A DNA stretch of 64,000 bases from Halorubrum cibi. Its GTDB lineage: Archaea; Halobacteriota; Halobacteria; Halobacteriales; Haloferacaceae. Both the position numbers and the translations under genes were made by a program. How positions within the stretch are numbered: position 1 is the stretch's first letter; the number at the start of each line of letters is the position of its first letter. Location of the stretch: positions 81,182 to 145,181 of the forward strand of contig NZ_FXTD01000009.1 in the NCBI RefSeq assembly GCF_900182635.1, read 5' to 3'. The notes under the pieces are model-generated. The model searched no databases and was not told where the DNA came from. It saw only the letters and a list, made by a program, of their open reading frames with translations. This document shows positions 24,351-33,142 of this stretch, in pieces.

Positions 24351-24453
24351 ACGAACGGTCGAGCGCGGCGGATCAAAAAGGTCGGCATCGTCGTCCGTCG
24401 ATCGGCTCGTCGACTCGGTTGGGAAGCCGTGAGGACCGGGCGAGCGAGCCGTC

Positions 24454-25542
24454 TCAGTCGTCGTCCGCGGCCGCCTCCGGCTCCGTCGACGGAGACTCTC
24501 GCGGCCCGCCGGCGTGTCCCTCGTGGGCGACCGCGGTCGCCAGGAGTTCGGGGGAGATCGCGGGCACCTCGTCGTCGCTCACGGAGCCGTCGCGCGCGAT
24601 GGCCTCCTTCGCGCGCGGGAACTCGCGGATCTCCTTGTGGATCGCGAGGCCGGCCTTCGCGCCCTGCCCCATCGCCACCGGGATCTGGTTGTGGCCGGGG
24701 GTGACGTCGCCGACCGCGAAGACGCCGTCGACGCTCGTTCGCCCGTGGTCGTCGACGTCGATCGTGCCGTCGTCGGTCAGATCGCAGCCGAGCGACTCCG
24801 CGAGGGCGGTGTTGTAGTCGGAGCCGTACATCGGGAAGCCGCCGCGGTACTCCCGGCGGGTGCCGTCCGCGAACTCCAGCGCCTCGAGCCACCCCGAGTC
24901 CGGGTCGTTCTCGACGCCCGTGACCTCCTCGCGGACCACCTCGATCGGGTGCGCCTCGAGCTGGGCCGCGGTCTCGTCGCTCCACGTCGGCTCCGCCCCG
25001 CGGGTCAACAGGTCCACGTCGTCGGTGACGTTGAGCATGATCATCGCGACGTGGGCCGCGGCCTCGCCGTGGCCCATGACGTACACCGGCTCGTCGACGA
25101 ACATGTACGCGTCACAGTGGAGACAGTAGTGGAGGCCCTTGCCCGTTCGGGGCAGCGGCGGGTCCGGTCGCTTATCGGAGAACCCGGTCGCGAGGACCAC
25201 CCGCTTCGCCGAGAACTCGTCGTCGCCGGCGACGAGCCGGAACCGATCGTCTCCGTCCTCCCCGTCGTCGGTCCGCTCGATCGACTCGACGAAGCCGCGC
25301 TCGAAGTCGCCGCCGTAGGAGGCCACCTGCTCGCGGGCGGTCGCGAGGAACTCGTTGCCTGAGGTCTCCTCGGTGACACCGATCACGTTGTGTGTGTCGG
25401 CCATCATCGCCGCGCGGCCGCCTCCTCGGTCTATCAGCACCGTCTCGTGGCCGAGTCGCGCGCCGTACAGCGCCGTCGTCAGTCCGGCCGGACCGCCGCC
25501 CACGACCGCGACGTCGTACCTCTGCTCGTCGGAAGCACTCAT
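24454..25542 (-). CDS. Thioredoxin reductase-like FAD/NAD(P) oxidoreductase
   Basis: A 362-residue flavoprotein. FAD-binding 'GGGPAG' lies at 15-20, and a redox-active CLHC (C140, C143) sits in the 'GLHYCLHCDAYMF' context, as in thioredoxin reductases. A pyridine-nucleotide motif 'VMGHGEAAAHVA' follows at about 153-164, and 'GVFAVGDVTPGHNQIPVAMGQG' near residue 275 is the second FAD contact. Compared with bacterial TrxB there is a C-terminal extension of about 50 residues ending in an acidic tail. It would reduce thioredoxin or a related partner. It starts 109 nt from the divergent membrane protein gene. Confidence 0.88.
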   Translation of the reverse strand: MSASDEQRYDVAVVGGGPAGLTTALYGARLGHETVLIDRGGGRAAMMADTHNVIGVTEETSGNEFLATAREQVASYGGDFERGFVESIERTDDGEDGDDRFRLVAGDDEFSAKRVVLATGFSDKRPDPPLPRTGKGLHYCLHCDAYMFVDEPVYVMGHGEAAAHVAMIMLNVTDDVDLLTRGAEPTWSDETAAQLEAHPIEVVREEVTGVENDPDSGWLEALEFADGTRREYRGGFPMYGSDYNTALAESLGCDLTDDGTIDVDDHGRTSVDGVFAVGDVTPGHNQIPVAMGQGAKAGLAIHKEIREFPRAKEAIARDGSVSDDEVPAISPELLATAVAHEGHAGGPRESPSTEPEAAADDD

Positions 25543-25650
25543 TGGCGGTTGTACGGGTCGGATCGGGTTAAATGTCCATGAGGTGTGCGCGGCGATCGGC
25601 CAGCCGCGGGCAACGGGAACCGACAGGGATCACGGGCAGTCAGGGAGTTT

Positions 25651-25995
25651 ATGCGCGCCGGGCGCGTGCTCCCGGTCGTGCCGGGACGTCTCGCCGCCGC
25701 GGTCGCCCTCCTGCTCGTCGGCACCGTCGCCGACGTGTGGTCGACGTACCTCGCGATCTCGACCGGCGAGTTCGTAGAGGGCTCGCCCGTCGGCCGGACG
25801 TTCATCACGTGGCTCGGCCCGCTCCGCGGGATGCTCCTCACGAAGGCGATCGGAATGGTCGTCATCGGGATCCCCGTCGCGGTCGCGGGCGGGAGCCGCC
25901 GGCTCGTCGCGGCGGTGATGTGCGCCGGCGTGGGCGCGATCTCGCTTCTCGCGGCCGTCCGAAACCTGCTCCTCGTCGCGGGCTATCTCGGGTGA
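25651..25995 (+). CDS. Small membrane protein, DUF5658-like
   Basis: A 114-residue integral-membrane protein with three hydrophobic stretches (about 12-32, 58-78 and 84-110). Between helices 1 and 2 a conserved-looking 'VADVWSTYLAISTGEFVEGSPVGRTF' matches the pattern I associate with the haloarchaeal DUF5658 family. No catalytic residues are evident. The ATG at 25651 gives a compact protein, and an upstream in-frame start at 25585 would add a poorly conserved-looking 22 residues. Function unknown. Confidence 0.68.
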   Translation: MRAGRVLPVVPGRLAAAVALLLVGTVADVWSTYLAISTGEFVEGSPVGRTFITWLGPLRGMLLTKAIGMVVIGIPVAVAGGSRRLVAAVMCAGVGAISLLAAVRNLLLVAGYLG

Positions 25996-26022
25996 CCCGA
26001 CCGTTCGACTCCGTGGTCCGTC

Positions 26023-26724
26023 TCATTCCCCGCGATACAGCCGTTCCGCGGTCCGCTCTGGCAGGCCCGCCCGTTCGACCGCCTCGGCGACGCGGTCGAC
26101 GTCGTATCCGACCCGCCTGAGGTCGACCTCGCCGGCGTCGGTATCGAGCACCGCGTAGGCGGCGTCGGGGTCGCCGTCGCGGGGCTGACCCACGCTGCCG
26201 GGGTTGACGACGAGCCGACCGCTGACCGACCGAGCCCCCTGGACGTGGGTGTGGCCGAGGACGAGGCCCTCGAGGTCCGTCGCGTCCTCCTCGCCAGCGA
26301 GCTCCTCGAGGTGCCGGTCGAGCGCCGGGAACTCCTCGGGGTAGACGTACGCGTCCTCGCGGTCGGGGGCGGGGTGCGAGTGGACGAGATGGTGGCGGCC
26401 GTCCGCGAACCGCGTCGCTCGCGGCAGCTCGCGGAGCCACGCCAGTTGCTCCGACGAGAGTTCGCGTTTCGCGTGTTCCAAGCCCGCCTCGGCCATCCGG
26501 TTGGCGCGATATCGTTCGGGCGTCTCGACGATGCGATCGTGGTTCCCGCGGACCGTCGCCGCCGCGACCTCGCGAACGCGGGCGAGACACTCGGCGGGCC
26601 ACGGGTTGTAGCCGACCACGTCGCCGGCACAGACGATCACGTCCACCGCGGGCATGTCCTCGAGGACCGCCTCCAGTGCCGGCAGGTTCGCGTGGACGTC
26701 CGAGAGGAGTCCGACCTTCATCAC
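26023..26724 (-). CDS. Calcineurin-like metallophosphoesterase (YfcE/MJ0936 family)
   Basis: A 233-residue dinuclear-metal phosphoesterase. The metal ligands are spread as 'SDVHANLPALE' (D9, H11), 'CAGDVVGYNPWP' (the GD motif), 'RGNHD' (GNHD motif), 'HLVHSHP' and 'GHTHVQGA'. These five blocks in this order define the family. Members hydrolyse phosphodiesters or act as phosphatases, and the natural substrate is unknown. The gene is convergent with the DUF5658-like gene (28-nt gap) and divergent from the hydrolase-like pair at 26841. Confidence 0.92.
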   Translation of the reverse strand: MMKVGLLSDVHANLPALEAVLEDMPAVDVIVCAGDVVGYNPWPAECLARVREVAAATVRGNHDRIVETPERYRANRMAEAGLEHAKRELSSEQLAWLRELPRATRFADGRHHLVHSHPAPDREDAYVYPEEFPALDRHLEELAGEEDATDLEGLVLGHTHVQGARSVSGRLVVNPGSVGQPRDGDPDAAYAVLDTDAGEVDLRRVGYDVDRVAEAVERAGLPERTAERLYRGE

Positions 26725-26808
26725 GTGCGGGTTCGAGAGCGAGGGCGGAATACCTTTTGTCGGCGTGTGTCGGGACCCGAACCCGACGCGTGCCCTCTCC
26801 CGCCCGAG

Positions 26809-26816
26809 GGCTTATC
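26809..26816 (+). promoter_or_regulatory. TATA-like box for the tandem membrane hydrolase-like genes
   Basis: GCTTATCA is centred 28 nt before the ATG at 26841 and supports that start over longer upstream frames. Confidence 0.45.
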
Positions 26817-26840
26817 ATCGCAGGACCGAAGGGACCGGTA

Positions 26841-27542
26841 ATGGCACCGACCCTTCTCAACGCCGCGCTCGGTGCGCTCCTCGCGGCGGCGCTTCTCGGG
26901 CCGGCGTTCGACGGCCGAACGGTCTCCGTCGTCGTCGCGGCCGCCGTCCTGCCGAACCTCGACGCGGTCGCGAGCCTCGCGGTCGCGGGCGCGACGAATA
27001 CGCTCCTCCATAACGTCTGGATCCCGCTCGCGCTCGCGGGGCTGCTCTACTGGGACACGGCGCTCCGCGAGCGATCCACCCTCCGCGAGCGCCACGGCTG
27101 GCGGGGCGTACGGACCGCGTGGGTCGTGCTCGCGGGATTCGCGGCCGCCGGGGTCGCTCCGGATCTGTTCGGTACGCCGGGAGCGAACCTCCTGTACCCG
27201 ATCGAGGACGCGTACTACGTCGTGGACGGCCTCCTGCTGTTCTCGACGCAGGACGGGATCGTCCAGACGTTCGTCTCGGCGACCGCCGACGGCCCCGGCC
27301 TCCTCCCGTTCGAGAGCACGGGGACGACAGAGACGCGCGCGATCCCGACGTGGGTGAACCCCGACGGCCGGCCCGGCCTCGCGCTCGGGGCCGAACGCGA
27401 GTTCGTCGTCGTCGAGGCCGGCTGGCAGGCTGTCGTCCTCGCGAGCGCGGTCGCGTCGCTCGCGGTCCGGTTCCGGCCGCGGACGCGAGCGAGCGCCGAG
27501 ACGGGAGACCACGCGGGCGACGCGGGGGAGGCGAGCCGGTAG
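26841..27542 (+). CDS. Membrane-bound metal-dependent hydrolase-like protein, diverged paralogue 1
   Basis: A 233-residue membrane protein of the YdjM/LexA-binding 'metal-dependent hydrolase' type. Hydrophobic helices lie at about 2-20, 28-50, 54-72, 90-110 and 195-215. It is a tandem paralogue of the next gene, which follows immediately after its stop. Aligned by eye, the shared frame is 'xxLLHNVWIPxALAGLLYWDTALRERS' here against 'TVGHNFVFPAAAALLIYYDTRIREES' there. Several His/Asp residues that would bind metal in the partner (the HR..GHN and H..H..LDW blocks) are replaced here. It may be structural rather than catalytic, which is inference. Confidence 0.72.
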   Translation: MAPTLLNAALGALLAAALLGPAFDGRTVSVVVAAAVLPNLDAVASLAVAGATNTLLHNVWIPLALAGLLYWDTALRERSTLRERHGWRGVRTAWVVLAGFAAAGVAPDLFGTPGANLLYPIEDAYYVVDGLLLFSTQDGIVQTFVSATADGPGLLPFESTGTTETRAIPTWVNPDGRPGLALGAEREFVVVEAGWQAVVLASAVASLAVRFRPRTRASAETGDHAGDAGEASR

Positions 27543-28226
27543 ATGGTCTCCTCGATCGTTCACGCCGGGTTCGCGTTGGTGCTCGCGGCGGGGTTGCTGA
27601 GAGGGTCGTACGACCGCCGGGCGCTCGCCGTCGTCCTCGCGATCGTTCTCCTCCCCGAGGCCGACTCCCTTCTGGGGCCGGTCATGTCCGGCGCGCATCG
27701 GACCGTCGGGCACAACTTCGTGTTCCCGGCGGCGGCCGCGCTCCTGATCTACTACGACACGCGGATCCGCGAGGAGTCCGCCATCCGCGAGCGTTTCGCC
27801 GACCGCGGCGTCCGGATCGCCTGGGTCGCGCTGTTCGTCCACGTCTTCGCGCACGTCTCGCTCGACTGGGCGCACCTCGATGGCGTCAACGTCCTGTGGC
27901 CGCTCCACGACTCCTTCTTCCGACTGGAGGGCGAGTTGGTCTGGTCGTCGGCCGACGGCCTCGTTCAGACGTTCGTCGACGTCGAACTCGATCCGGAGAC
28001 CGGCGACCGGCGGGTCGACGCCGGCAGCACGGGGACCACGCAGTCGGTCCACGTGAACAACCCGGTCGAACCGGACGATCCGGAAGCCCTCGCCGAGGCG
28101 GAGACGATAGACCGACGATTCCCGGTCGCGGGACGCGGGTGGCGGCTCTACCTCCTCGGACTCGGTCTCTTCACCGTGATCGCCCGAAAACTCCAGGGCG
28201 ACCCGCCGGTCGGTTCGACGGAGTGA
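27543..28226 (+). CDS. Membrane-bound metal-dependent hydrolase-like protein, paralogue 2
   Basis: A 227-residue membrane protein of the YdjM-like family, starting on the base after the preceding stop, so the two are translationally coupled. Candidate metal ligands are the aspartate in 'LPEADSL', 'AHRTVGHN' (two histidines) and 'HVFAHVSLDW' (two histidines and an aspartate), all lying in or beside membrane helices. The protein has an exported loop (about 125-195) and a final helix near 205. Relatives are annotated as inner-membrane hydrolases or phosphatases without firm substrate. Confidence 0.75.
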   Translation: MVSSIVHAGFALVLAAGLLRGSYDRRALAVVLAIVLLPEADSLLGPVMSGAHRTVGHNFVFPAAAALLIYYDTRIREESAIRERFADRGVRIAWVALFVHVFAHVSLDWAHLDGVNVLWPLHDSFFRLEGELVWSSADGLVQTFVDVELDPETGDRRVDAGSTGTTQSVHVNNPVEPDDPEALAEAETIDRRFPVAGRGWRLYLLGLGLFTVIARKLQGDPPVGSTE

Positions 28227-28290
28227 GTCCGTGGCTCTCGGTCGTACCGTTGAACCCTCGGCGGATGAGAGGCTTTGATCGGCTCGCGGT

Positions 28291-28587
28291 CAGTACAGAC
28301 GAAGGAACGAGCGATCGCCGGAGGGGTGGCGCGCCTCCGAGTGCCCCGGAGGGGCACGAGGAGCCCGCGAGGGACGCTGCGAACGGAGTGAGCAGCGAGG
28401 CTGGGGAGGCGTGAGGCGCGGTTGCGGGGCGGTCGGGTGGGACTCAAAGGGGCAGTCGCGAGGCGGGCGCAGGCGACGTAAGCACCGCAACGAGAGAGTG
28501 AGCGAAGCGAACGATCGAGTGAGGAGCGCAGCGAGCGTGCGCCCGCCTCGCGACTGGGGCTTTGGAGACGTTCACCGCGCCAGCAAC
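28291..28587 (+). repeat. Copy B of the dispersed hairpin repeat
   Basis: This 297-bp copy lies between two convergent genes. Its hairpin has 5' arm CAAAG(445-449 of 28 kb)-GGG-CAGTCGCGAGGCGGGCGCA (28453-28471) and 3' arm TGCGCCCGCCTCGCGACTG (28538-28556)-GGG-CTTTG. All 19 inner pairs match and a symmetric GGG/GGG internal loop follows. The outer part holds GGGGTGGCGCGCC, a second small hairpin GTGCCCCGGAGGGGCAC (28341-28357) and GAGGCTGGGGAGGC. The far end is GTTCACCGCGCCAGCAAC. The remaining gap up to 28764 carries only a decayed direct repeat and a T-tract. Confidence 0.85.
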
Positions 28588-28676
28588 GATCCTCTTCTAT
28601 TCTCCTCGACCACTCACGAAACACCCGCCATATAAGCCATCAAGATCTAACGGCCGGTTCAGACGAATTCGTCCTC

Positions 28677-28682
28677 AAAAAA
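28677..28682 (-). terminator. T-tract downstream of the oxidase gene
   Basis: On the minus strand TTATCGCG is followed by six T. It lies 83 nt after the coxA-coxC stop, and oligo-T is the usual archaeal termination signal. Confidence 0.4.
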
Positions 28683-28764
28683 CGCGATAACGACGGATCT
28701 CCGCCGCCAGCCCTCCGAAAGAAGATCCGCCGCAGTTCCGACGCCGAAAGAAGACCCGCCTCCC

Positions 28765-31263
28765 TCAGAAGAGGTAGAACAGCGGGAAGAGGAACACCCA
28801 GACGATGTCGACGAAGTGCCAGTAGAGCCCGAAGTACTCGACCGGCCGCTCGTCCTCCAAGTACGCCCCGTGGTACGCCCGGTAGAACAGGAACCCGGCG
28901 ATCAACAGCCCACCGACCACGTGAACGCCGTGAAGTCCCGTCGTGACGTAGTAGATCGACGCCTGGACCGGGTCGCCGTGAGAGTTCGACGCGATCGTGA
29001 CGCCGACGTCGTAGATCTCGTGGTGCCACTCCCACATCTTGATCGCGAGGAACGTCAGACCGAGGACGATCGTCGTTCCCAGCGACGCGAGCAGCCCCTT
29101 CCGGCTGTTGCGGTGAGCGGCCACTAACGCGAGGATCACGGTGAACGAGGAGGTCAACAACACGAACGTGTTGATGAGCCCGGGCAGCGACTCGGTCAGC
29201 GGCGACCACTCGCGCCAGCCGGCGTTATACCGGATGAACACCGCCGCCGAGATGAACGCCCCGAAGACGATCACGTCCGACGCGAGGAAGAACCACATCC
29301 CCAGTTTCACCTTCTCGACGCCGTTGAACGGCCAGCGCTCCGCGAACTCGGCGGGGGGCGCATAGAAGTCCTCGAAGCCCCACTTCACACCGGTGTACAC
29401 GAGTCCGAGCAGCCCGACGACCGTCAGTATCGGATACACCGGGTTGCTGATCGTCACCGGCGTGGTCGCCAGCGAGTCGGCGGCGCCGATAGAGATGGAG
29501 TCGTTGAACCCGGAGAGTCCGAGGAACATGACGAGCGTCGCCATCGAGAGCGCAAACGGCCAAATGCTCGCGTGGCTCGGGTGTTTATCCCAGTGTGCGT
29601 ACTCGCGGATGTGGTCCGCGTGGCTGTCCCCGCCGTCGGTGGCGGCGTTGCCGTTCTCGTCGGCCTTGACCGCCGGACCGCCGTCCGGGACGTAGTCCTT
29701 CACGAACTCCAACTTACCGGAGGCGTACGACGGCCGGTTCGGCCAGTTCTCTATCGGCGGCGGCGAGGGGACCGCCCACTCGGCCGTCCGCGAGTAGTCC
29801 CACGGATTCTCGCCCGCGTCGGGACCCGAGACGAACGACTTCAGGAAGTTGTAGAACATGATGAAGAAGGAGAATCCGAGCAGGAACGCGCCGATCGTCC
29901 CGATCTGGTGGAAGATCTGGAACTCGGGGTTGTACTCGAACACCCGGCGGGGCGTCTCCCAGCCGATGAACATCGAGGCGTAGACCATGTTGAAGCCGAT
30001 GAAGAAGGCGACGAAGTGGACCTTGCCGAGGAACTCGTCGTACATCTTCCCCGTCATCTTCGGGAACCAGTAGTAGGCCCCGCCGAACAGCGCGGTCGCG
30101 CCGCCGAACATCACGTAGTGGAAGTGCGCGACCACCCAGTAGGTGCCGCGGAACTCGTAGTCGAGGACGATGGCGCCGAGGAAGACGCCGGTGATGCCCC
30201 CAAGGATGAACAACAGCAGCGCGCCGAACGCGAACAGGAAGGGCGTCGTGAACTGGATGCGGCCCTTCATCAGCGTGTAGATGAGCGAGAAGACGACCAG
30301 GTCGAACGGAAGCGAGATACCGATCGTGGTCGCCATCATCAGCGTCTTGATCTCGAGGTTGATCGTCGTCAGGAACATGTGATGCATCCACACGAGGAAC
30401 GACTGAACGGAGATCAGACAGATGGCGATGATGACCCACTTCCGGCCGACGAGCCGGCGGCCGGAGAACGTCTGGAACAGCTCGAGCATGACGCCGAGCG
30501 CCGGGAAGAAGACGATGTACACCTCGGGGTGCCCGAAGAACCAGAAGAGGTGGCCCCACAGCAGGGAGCCGCCCTCGGTCGCCGAGAAGTAGACGCTCCC
30601 GAGAACGCGGTCGGACGCGAGGATGAGCCCGAGGGCGAGTAGCGCGGCGAAGGCGAAGAGCATCATCCAGACCGTCGCGAGCATCGACCACGTGAACATC
30701 GGCATGTCCATGATCCCCATCCCCTCCGCACGCGAGTGGTGTATGGAGGTGAGGAAGTTCACCGTCGAGGCGGTGATGCCGATGACGAACATCGCGAGCG
30801 CCAGGACCGCGCCGGTCGATCCGATACTCGGCGTGTACATCGGGACGTTGAGCGGCGCGTACATCGTCCAGCCGGCGCTGAGGGTACCGCCCTGGAAGAA
30901 GCTGATCCCGAGGAGGACCCCGGAGAGCAGGTACATCCAGTAGGAGAGCGCGTTCAACCGCGGGAACGCGAGGTCGTCAGCCCCGATCTGGAGCGGGACG
31001 AAGTAGTTCGCGAACCCGAATCCGAACGGCGAGAGGAACCAGAACACCATTATGAGGCCGTGAGCGGTGACCGCCTCGTTGTACGCCAGCCCGGAGAGGA
31101 CCTGGTTCGCCGGGTCCCACAGTTGGACGCGGATCAGCAGCGCCAGAACCCCGCCGAAAAGCAGGAAGAACAGCGCCGTGATCATGTAGAGGATCCCGAT
31201 GTCCTTGTGGTTGGTCGTGACGAGCCAGCGACGGACGGAGGTCGTCGGCGGGAGCTCGCTCAT
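28765..31263 (-). CDS. Cytochrome c oxidase subunits I and III fused (CoxA-CoxC)
   Basis: Catalytic subunit of the membrane heme-copper terminal oxidase (832 residues), pumping protons while reducing oxygen. The subunit I part (1-560) has heme ligand H68, CuB ligands H245, H294 and H295, the cross-linked tyrosine Y249 in HPEVY (A-type oxidase), and H380/H382 heme ligands. A polar linker (about 505-560) leads to a short hydrophobic region. From about 630 to the end is a complete subunit III (several helices, 'MWFFLASDVIVFGAF', 'GLHGVHVVGGL', 'YWHFVDIVW'). The coxB gene upstream overlaps its start by 4 nt. Confidence 0.96.
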   Translation of the reverse strand: MSELPPTTSVRRWLVTTNHKDIGILYMITALFFLLFGGVLALLIRVQLWDPANQVLSGLAYNEAVTAHGLIMVFWFLSPFGFGFANYFVPLQIGADDLAFPRLNALSYWMYLLSGVLLGISFFQGGTLSAGWTMYAPLNVPMYTPSIGSTGAVLALAMFVIGITASTVNFLTSIHHSRAEGMGIMDMPMFTWSMLATVWMMLFAFAALLALGLILASDRVLGSVYFSATEGGSLLWGHLFWFFGHPEVYIVFFPALGVMLELFQTFSGRRLVGRKWVIIAICLISVQSFLVWMHHMFLTTINLEIKTLMMATTIGISLPFDLVVFSLIYTLMKGRIQFTTPFLFAFGALLLFILGGITGVFLGAIVLDYEFRGTYWVVAHFHYVMFGGATALFGGAYYWFPKMTGKMYDEFLGKVHFVAFFIGFNMVYASMFIGWETPRRVFEYNPEFQIFHQIGTIGAFLLGFSFFIMFYNFLKSFVSGPDAGENPWDYSRTAEWAVPSPPPIENWPNRPSYASGKLEFVKDYVPDGGPAVKADENGNAATDGGDSHADHIREYAHWDKHPSHASIWPFALSMATLVMFLGLSGFNDSISIGAADSLATTPVTISNPVYPILTVVGLLGLVYTGVKWGFEDFYAPPAEFAERWPFNGVEKVKLGMWFFLASDVIVFGAFISAAVFIRYNAGWREWSPLTESLPGLINTFVLLTSSFTVILALVAAHRNSRKGLLASLGTTIVLGLTFLAIKMWEWHHEIYDVGVTIASNSHGDPVQASIYYVTTGLHGVHVVGGLLIAGFLFYRAYHGAYLEDERPVEYFGLYWHFVDIVWVFLFPLFYLF

Positions 31264-32057
31264 GCGGAGACACCTCCGACGGCCGGCGCCGTAACGCTCG
31301 CGGTGCCGAGGTCACCCTCGACGCTCGAGCTGTTGGCTCCCTCGGAGTCACCCTCGGTGCCCGCGTACCACTCCTCCCATTCGTCCTGGGGAATGACCGT
31401 GATCTGCCCTTTCATCGCCGAGTGGCCGGAACCGCACAGCTCGAAGCACTCGACGAGGTAGGTCGCCTCTCCGCCCTGTTCTCGGACTTCCTCGGAACTC
31501 ACGGTGAACCAGGTCTCGCTGGTCTCACCGGGGATGGCGTCGGATTTTATCCGTAAGTCCGAGGATCCGAAGTTGTGCCACACGTCCCTCGAGGTTATTT
31601 TCAAGTCGATCCGCTGGTCCGCGGGGACGATCAGTTCGTTCATCTCCGTGTGGCCGTTGGGGTAGAAGTACTCCCAGCCGAACTGGTACCCCTCGACGGT
31701 GATCTCGATGTCTCCCTCGTCGCCCGTGTCGGGGCCGTCCTCGACGTACAGCAGCAACCCATACGCGTACACGACGAGACTGATGACGACGATCGCGCTC
31801 AGTCCGAACGACAGGAAGAGTTTCTTCGCCTTCGGGCCGCCCTGTCCGGTGGGCAGCTCGCCGACGACCGGCGCGTCGAAGTCCTCCGGCGCCTCGCTGC
31901 CGTCGTCACGATACTTGTAGACGTTCCACAACGTGTACGAGACCACGATGATACCGATGACCGTCCCCAGCGTGAGGAAGACGAAGAAGATCTCGTCGAA
32001 CACCTCCGCTTGTGCCCGCCAGTCGGTCCCTTGTTGTAGGGTTATTGGGTCTATCAT
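31260..32057 (-). CDS. coxB: Cytochrome c oxidase subunit II
   Basis: Electron-entry subunit of the terminal oxidase (265 residues). Two N-terminal helices (about 22-42 and 82-104) anchor an external cupredoxin domain. The dinuclear CuA site is complete: H161, then C204, E206, C208, H212 and M215 in 'CFELCGSGHSAM'. No classical cleavable signal is obvious, though the first helix may be processed. It is the promoter-proximal gene of the oxidase operon. The C-terminal 40 residues are Ser/Gly/Ala-rich. The electron donor is probably a blue copper protein, as in other haloarchaea. Confidence 0.95.
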   Translation of the reverse strand: MIDPITLQQGTDWRAQAEVFDEIFFVFLTLGTVIGIIVVSYTLWNVYKYRDDGSEAPEDFDAPVVGELPTGQGGPKAKKLFLSFGLSAIVVISLVVYAYGLLLYVEDGPDTGDEGDIEITVEGYQFGWEYFYPNGHTEMNELIVPADQRIDLKITSRDVWHNFGSSDLRIKSDAIPGETSETWFTVSSEEVREQGGEATYLVECFELCGSGHSAMKGQITVIPQDEWEEWYAGTEGDSEGANSSSVEGDLGTASVTAPAVGGVSA

Positions 32058-32194
32058 GTTCGTCTCTCAGCTCTTATCGTTCCCTTGGCGATGGCGCACT
32101 TAGCTCTTGTGTACGCCGGCGTCCGCAGGGTGCGTGGGGGCGCATACGAAGGCTATTTGTACACGCGTCCGGACCGGGTAGTAACGAGGAATTC

Positions 32195-32647
32195 ATGGCT
32201 TCGCTTACCCTCTTGAGTACGGCGTTGATGGGGCTGCTCGTCCTGGCCACGGTCGTCGCCGCCGCTCGGATCGGCGGGCAGCGCGCGCCCGGAGCGGACG
32301 AGACGGAAGACACCTATACCGCACTCACACGGCAGCTATCCGGGATCGCGCGGACTCCGGCCGTGTGGTCCGTCGCGTTCGTCGTCATCGCGTTGGGCGT
32401 CGGCGCACTCGTCGTTCTCTCGGTCGGGAACTTCGCGTTCGTCGAGGGCTTCACCGGCTCGCTCCTCAGCGCGTTGTACGCCGTCGTCGGACTGCTCGTC
32501 ACCGGGTTCGTCTTCCTCGGCGCGTACTTCGGCGTGCGCGGACGGGGGCTCGGAAACGCACACGGCGTCGCCGCCGGATCGTTCGCGGCCGGACTGGTCT
32601 TTCTCGTGTTGATCGCGGTCCAGCTGCTCGTCGGCGTCATCGGCTAG
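32195..32647 (+). CDS. Conserved membrane protein divergent from the oxidase operon
   Basis: A 150-residue membrane protein with four hydrophobic helices (about 3-24, 55-80, 85-108 and 122-148), divided by a short polar segment 'GADETEDTYTALTRQLSGIART'. It is divergently oriented from coxB with a 137-nt shared promoter region. A box CTATTTGTA lies about 38 nt before the ATG and GAGG 8 nt before it, so a short leader is likely. Such genes commonly sit next to oxidase operons in haloarchaea, but a role in assembly is only inferred from position. Confidence 0.7.
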   Translation: MASLTLLSTALMGLLVLATVVAAARIGGQRAPGADETEDTYTALTRQLSGIARTPAVWSVAFVVIALGVGALVVLSVGNFAFVEGFTGSLLSALYAVVGLLVTGFVFLGAYFGVRGRGLGNAHGVAAGSFAAGLVFLVLIAVQLLVGVIG

Positions 32648-32782
32648 CGGCGGAGGAGGGGTTGGAGGCCGGGGACGGTCACGTTCGCCAGGGTTGACCG
32701 CGTTCTCCGGCGTGTCTCCACTCGACACGTCCCTCTACTCGGCGTGTCCCCCTACCCGACGTGTTCTCCGGGAGTACGGGCC

Positions 32783-32983
32783 CTACGCGAGCGAGACGCC
32801 GTTACGGCAGAGATACGCGCTCGCGTCCTTGATCTCGACCGGGCTTCCGATGATCCGGCATCGACTATCAGCCTCGATGATCGTCAGAGTGAACCGCTCT
32901 TCGAGCCCGTCGCGGAGCCCGTCGAGCGCGCAGGCGGGGACCAGGATCTGCGTGCTGTCACGGAACGTCGAGGCGTCTGGCAT
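32783..32983 (-). CDS. Small conserved haloarchaeal protein (VNG_1110C-like)
   Basis: A 66-residue soluble protein read on the strand opposite to the flanking genes. The sequence 'LRDGLEERFTLTIIEADSRC' followed by 'RIIGSPVEIKDASAYLCRNGVSLA' has regular helix-strand periodicity and ends like a complete small domain. I associate this pattern with the haloarchaeal VNG_1110C family, from memory only. No function is known to me. The alternative, that this strand is antisense to a long N-terminal extension of the DRG gene, is less likely because DRG has its own TATA box at 33111. Confidence 0.65.
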   Translation of the reverse strand: MPDASTFRDSTQILVPACALDGLRDGLEERFTLTIIEADSRCRIIGSPVEIKDASAYLCRNGVSLA

Positions 32984-33110
32984 TCGACGTGTGCCGCGAG
33001 GGGCGACCTCCGGATAACCGTGTCGAAATGTCTCTCCGGTAACGTGTCCGGTCGCGGCCGCCGGGGCAGCCGACGGCGGCCCACGGTCTCCCCGGCTGTC
33101 GAAGGAACAC

Positions 33111-33117
33111 TTTTAAC
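33111..33117 (+). promoter_or_regulatory. TATA-like box for the DRG gene
   Basis: TTTTAAC is centred 29 nt before the ATG at 33143 and rules out the longer upstream frame. Confidence 0.55.
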
Positions 33118-33142
33118 GAGTCGAGCGGCCGAGGTAGTATCG

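Noticed and set aside
28371..28587. Small genes inside the hairpin repeats
   Set aside because: Open frames in the repeat differ between copies and consist of palindromic GC-rich sequence. Conservation is at the level of pairing, not of protein.
32744..33142. N-terminal extension of the DRG GTPase
   Set aside because: The extension has no homology-like pattern, overlaps a plausible gene on the other strand, and a TATA box lies 29 nt before the ATG at 33143.
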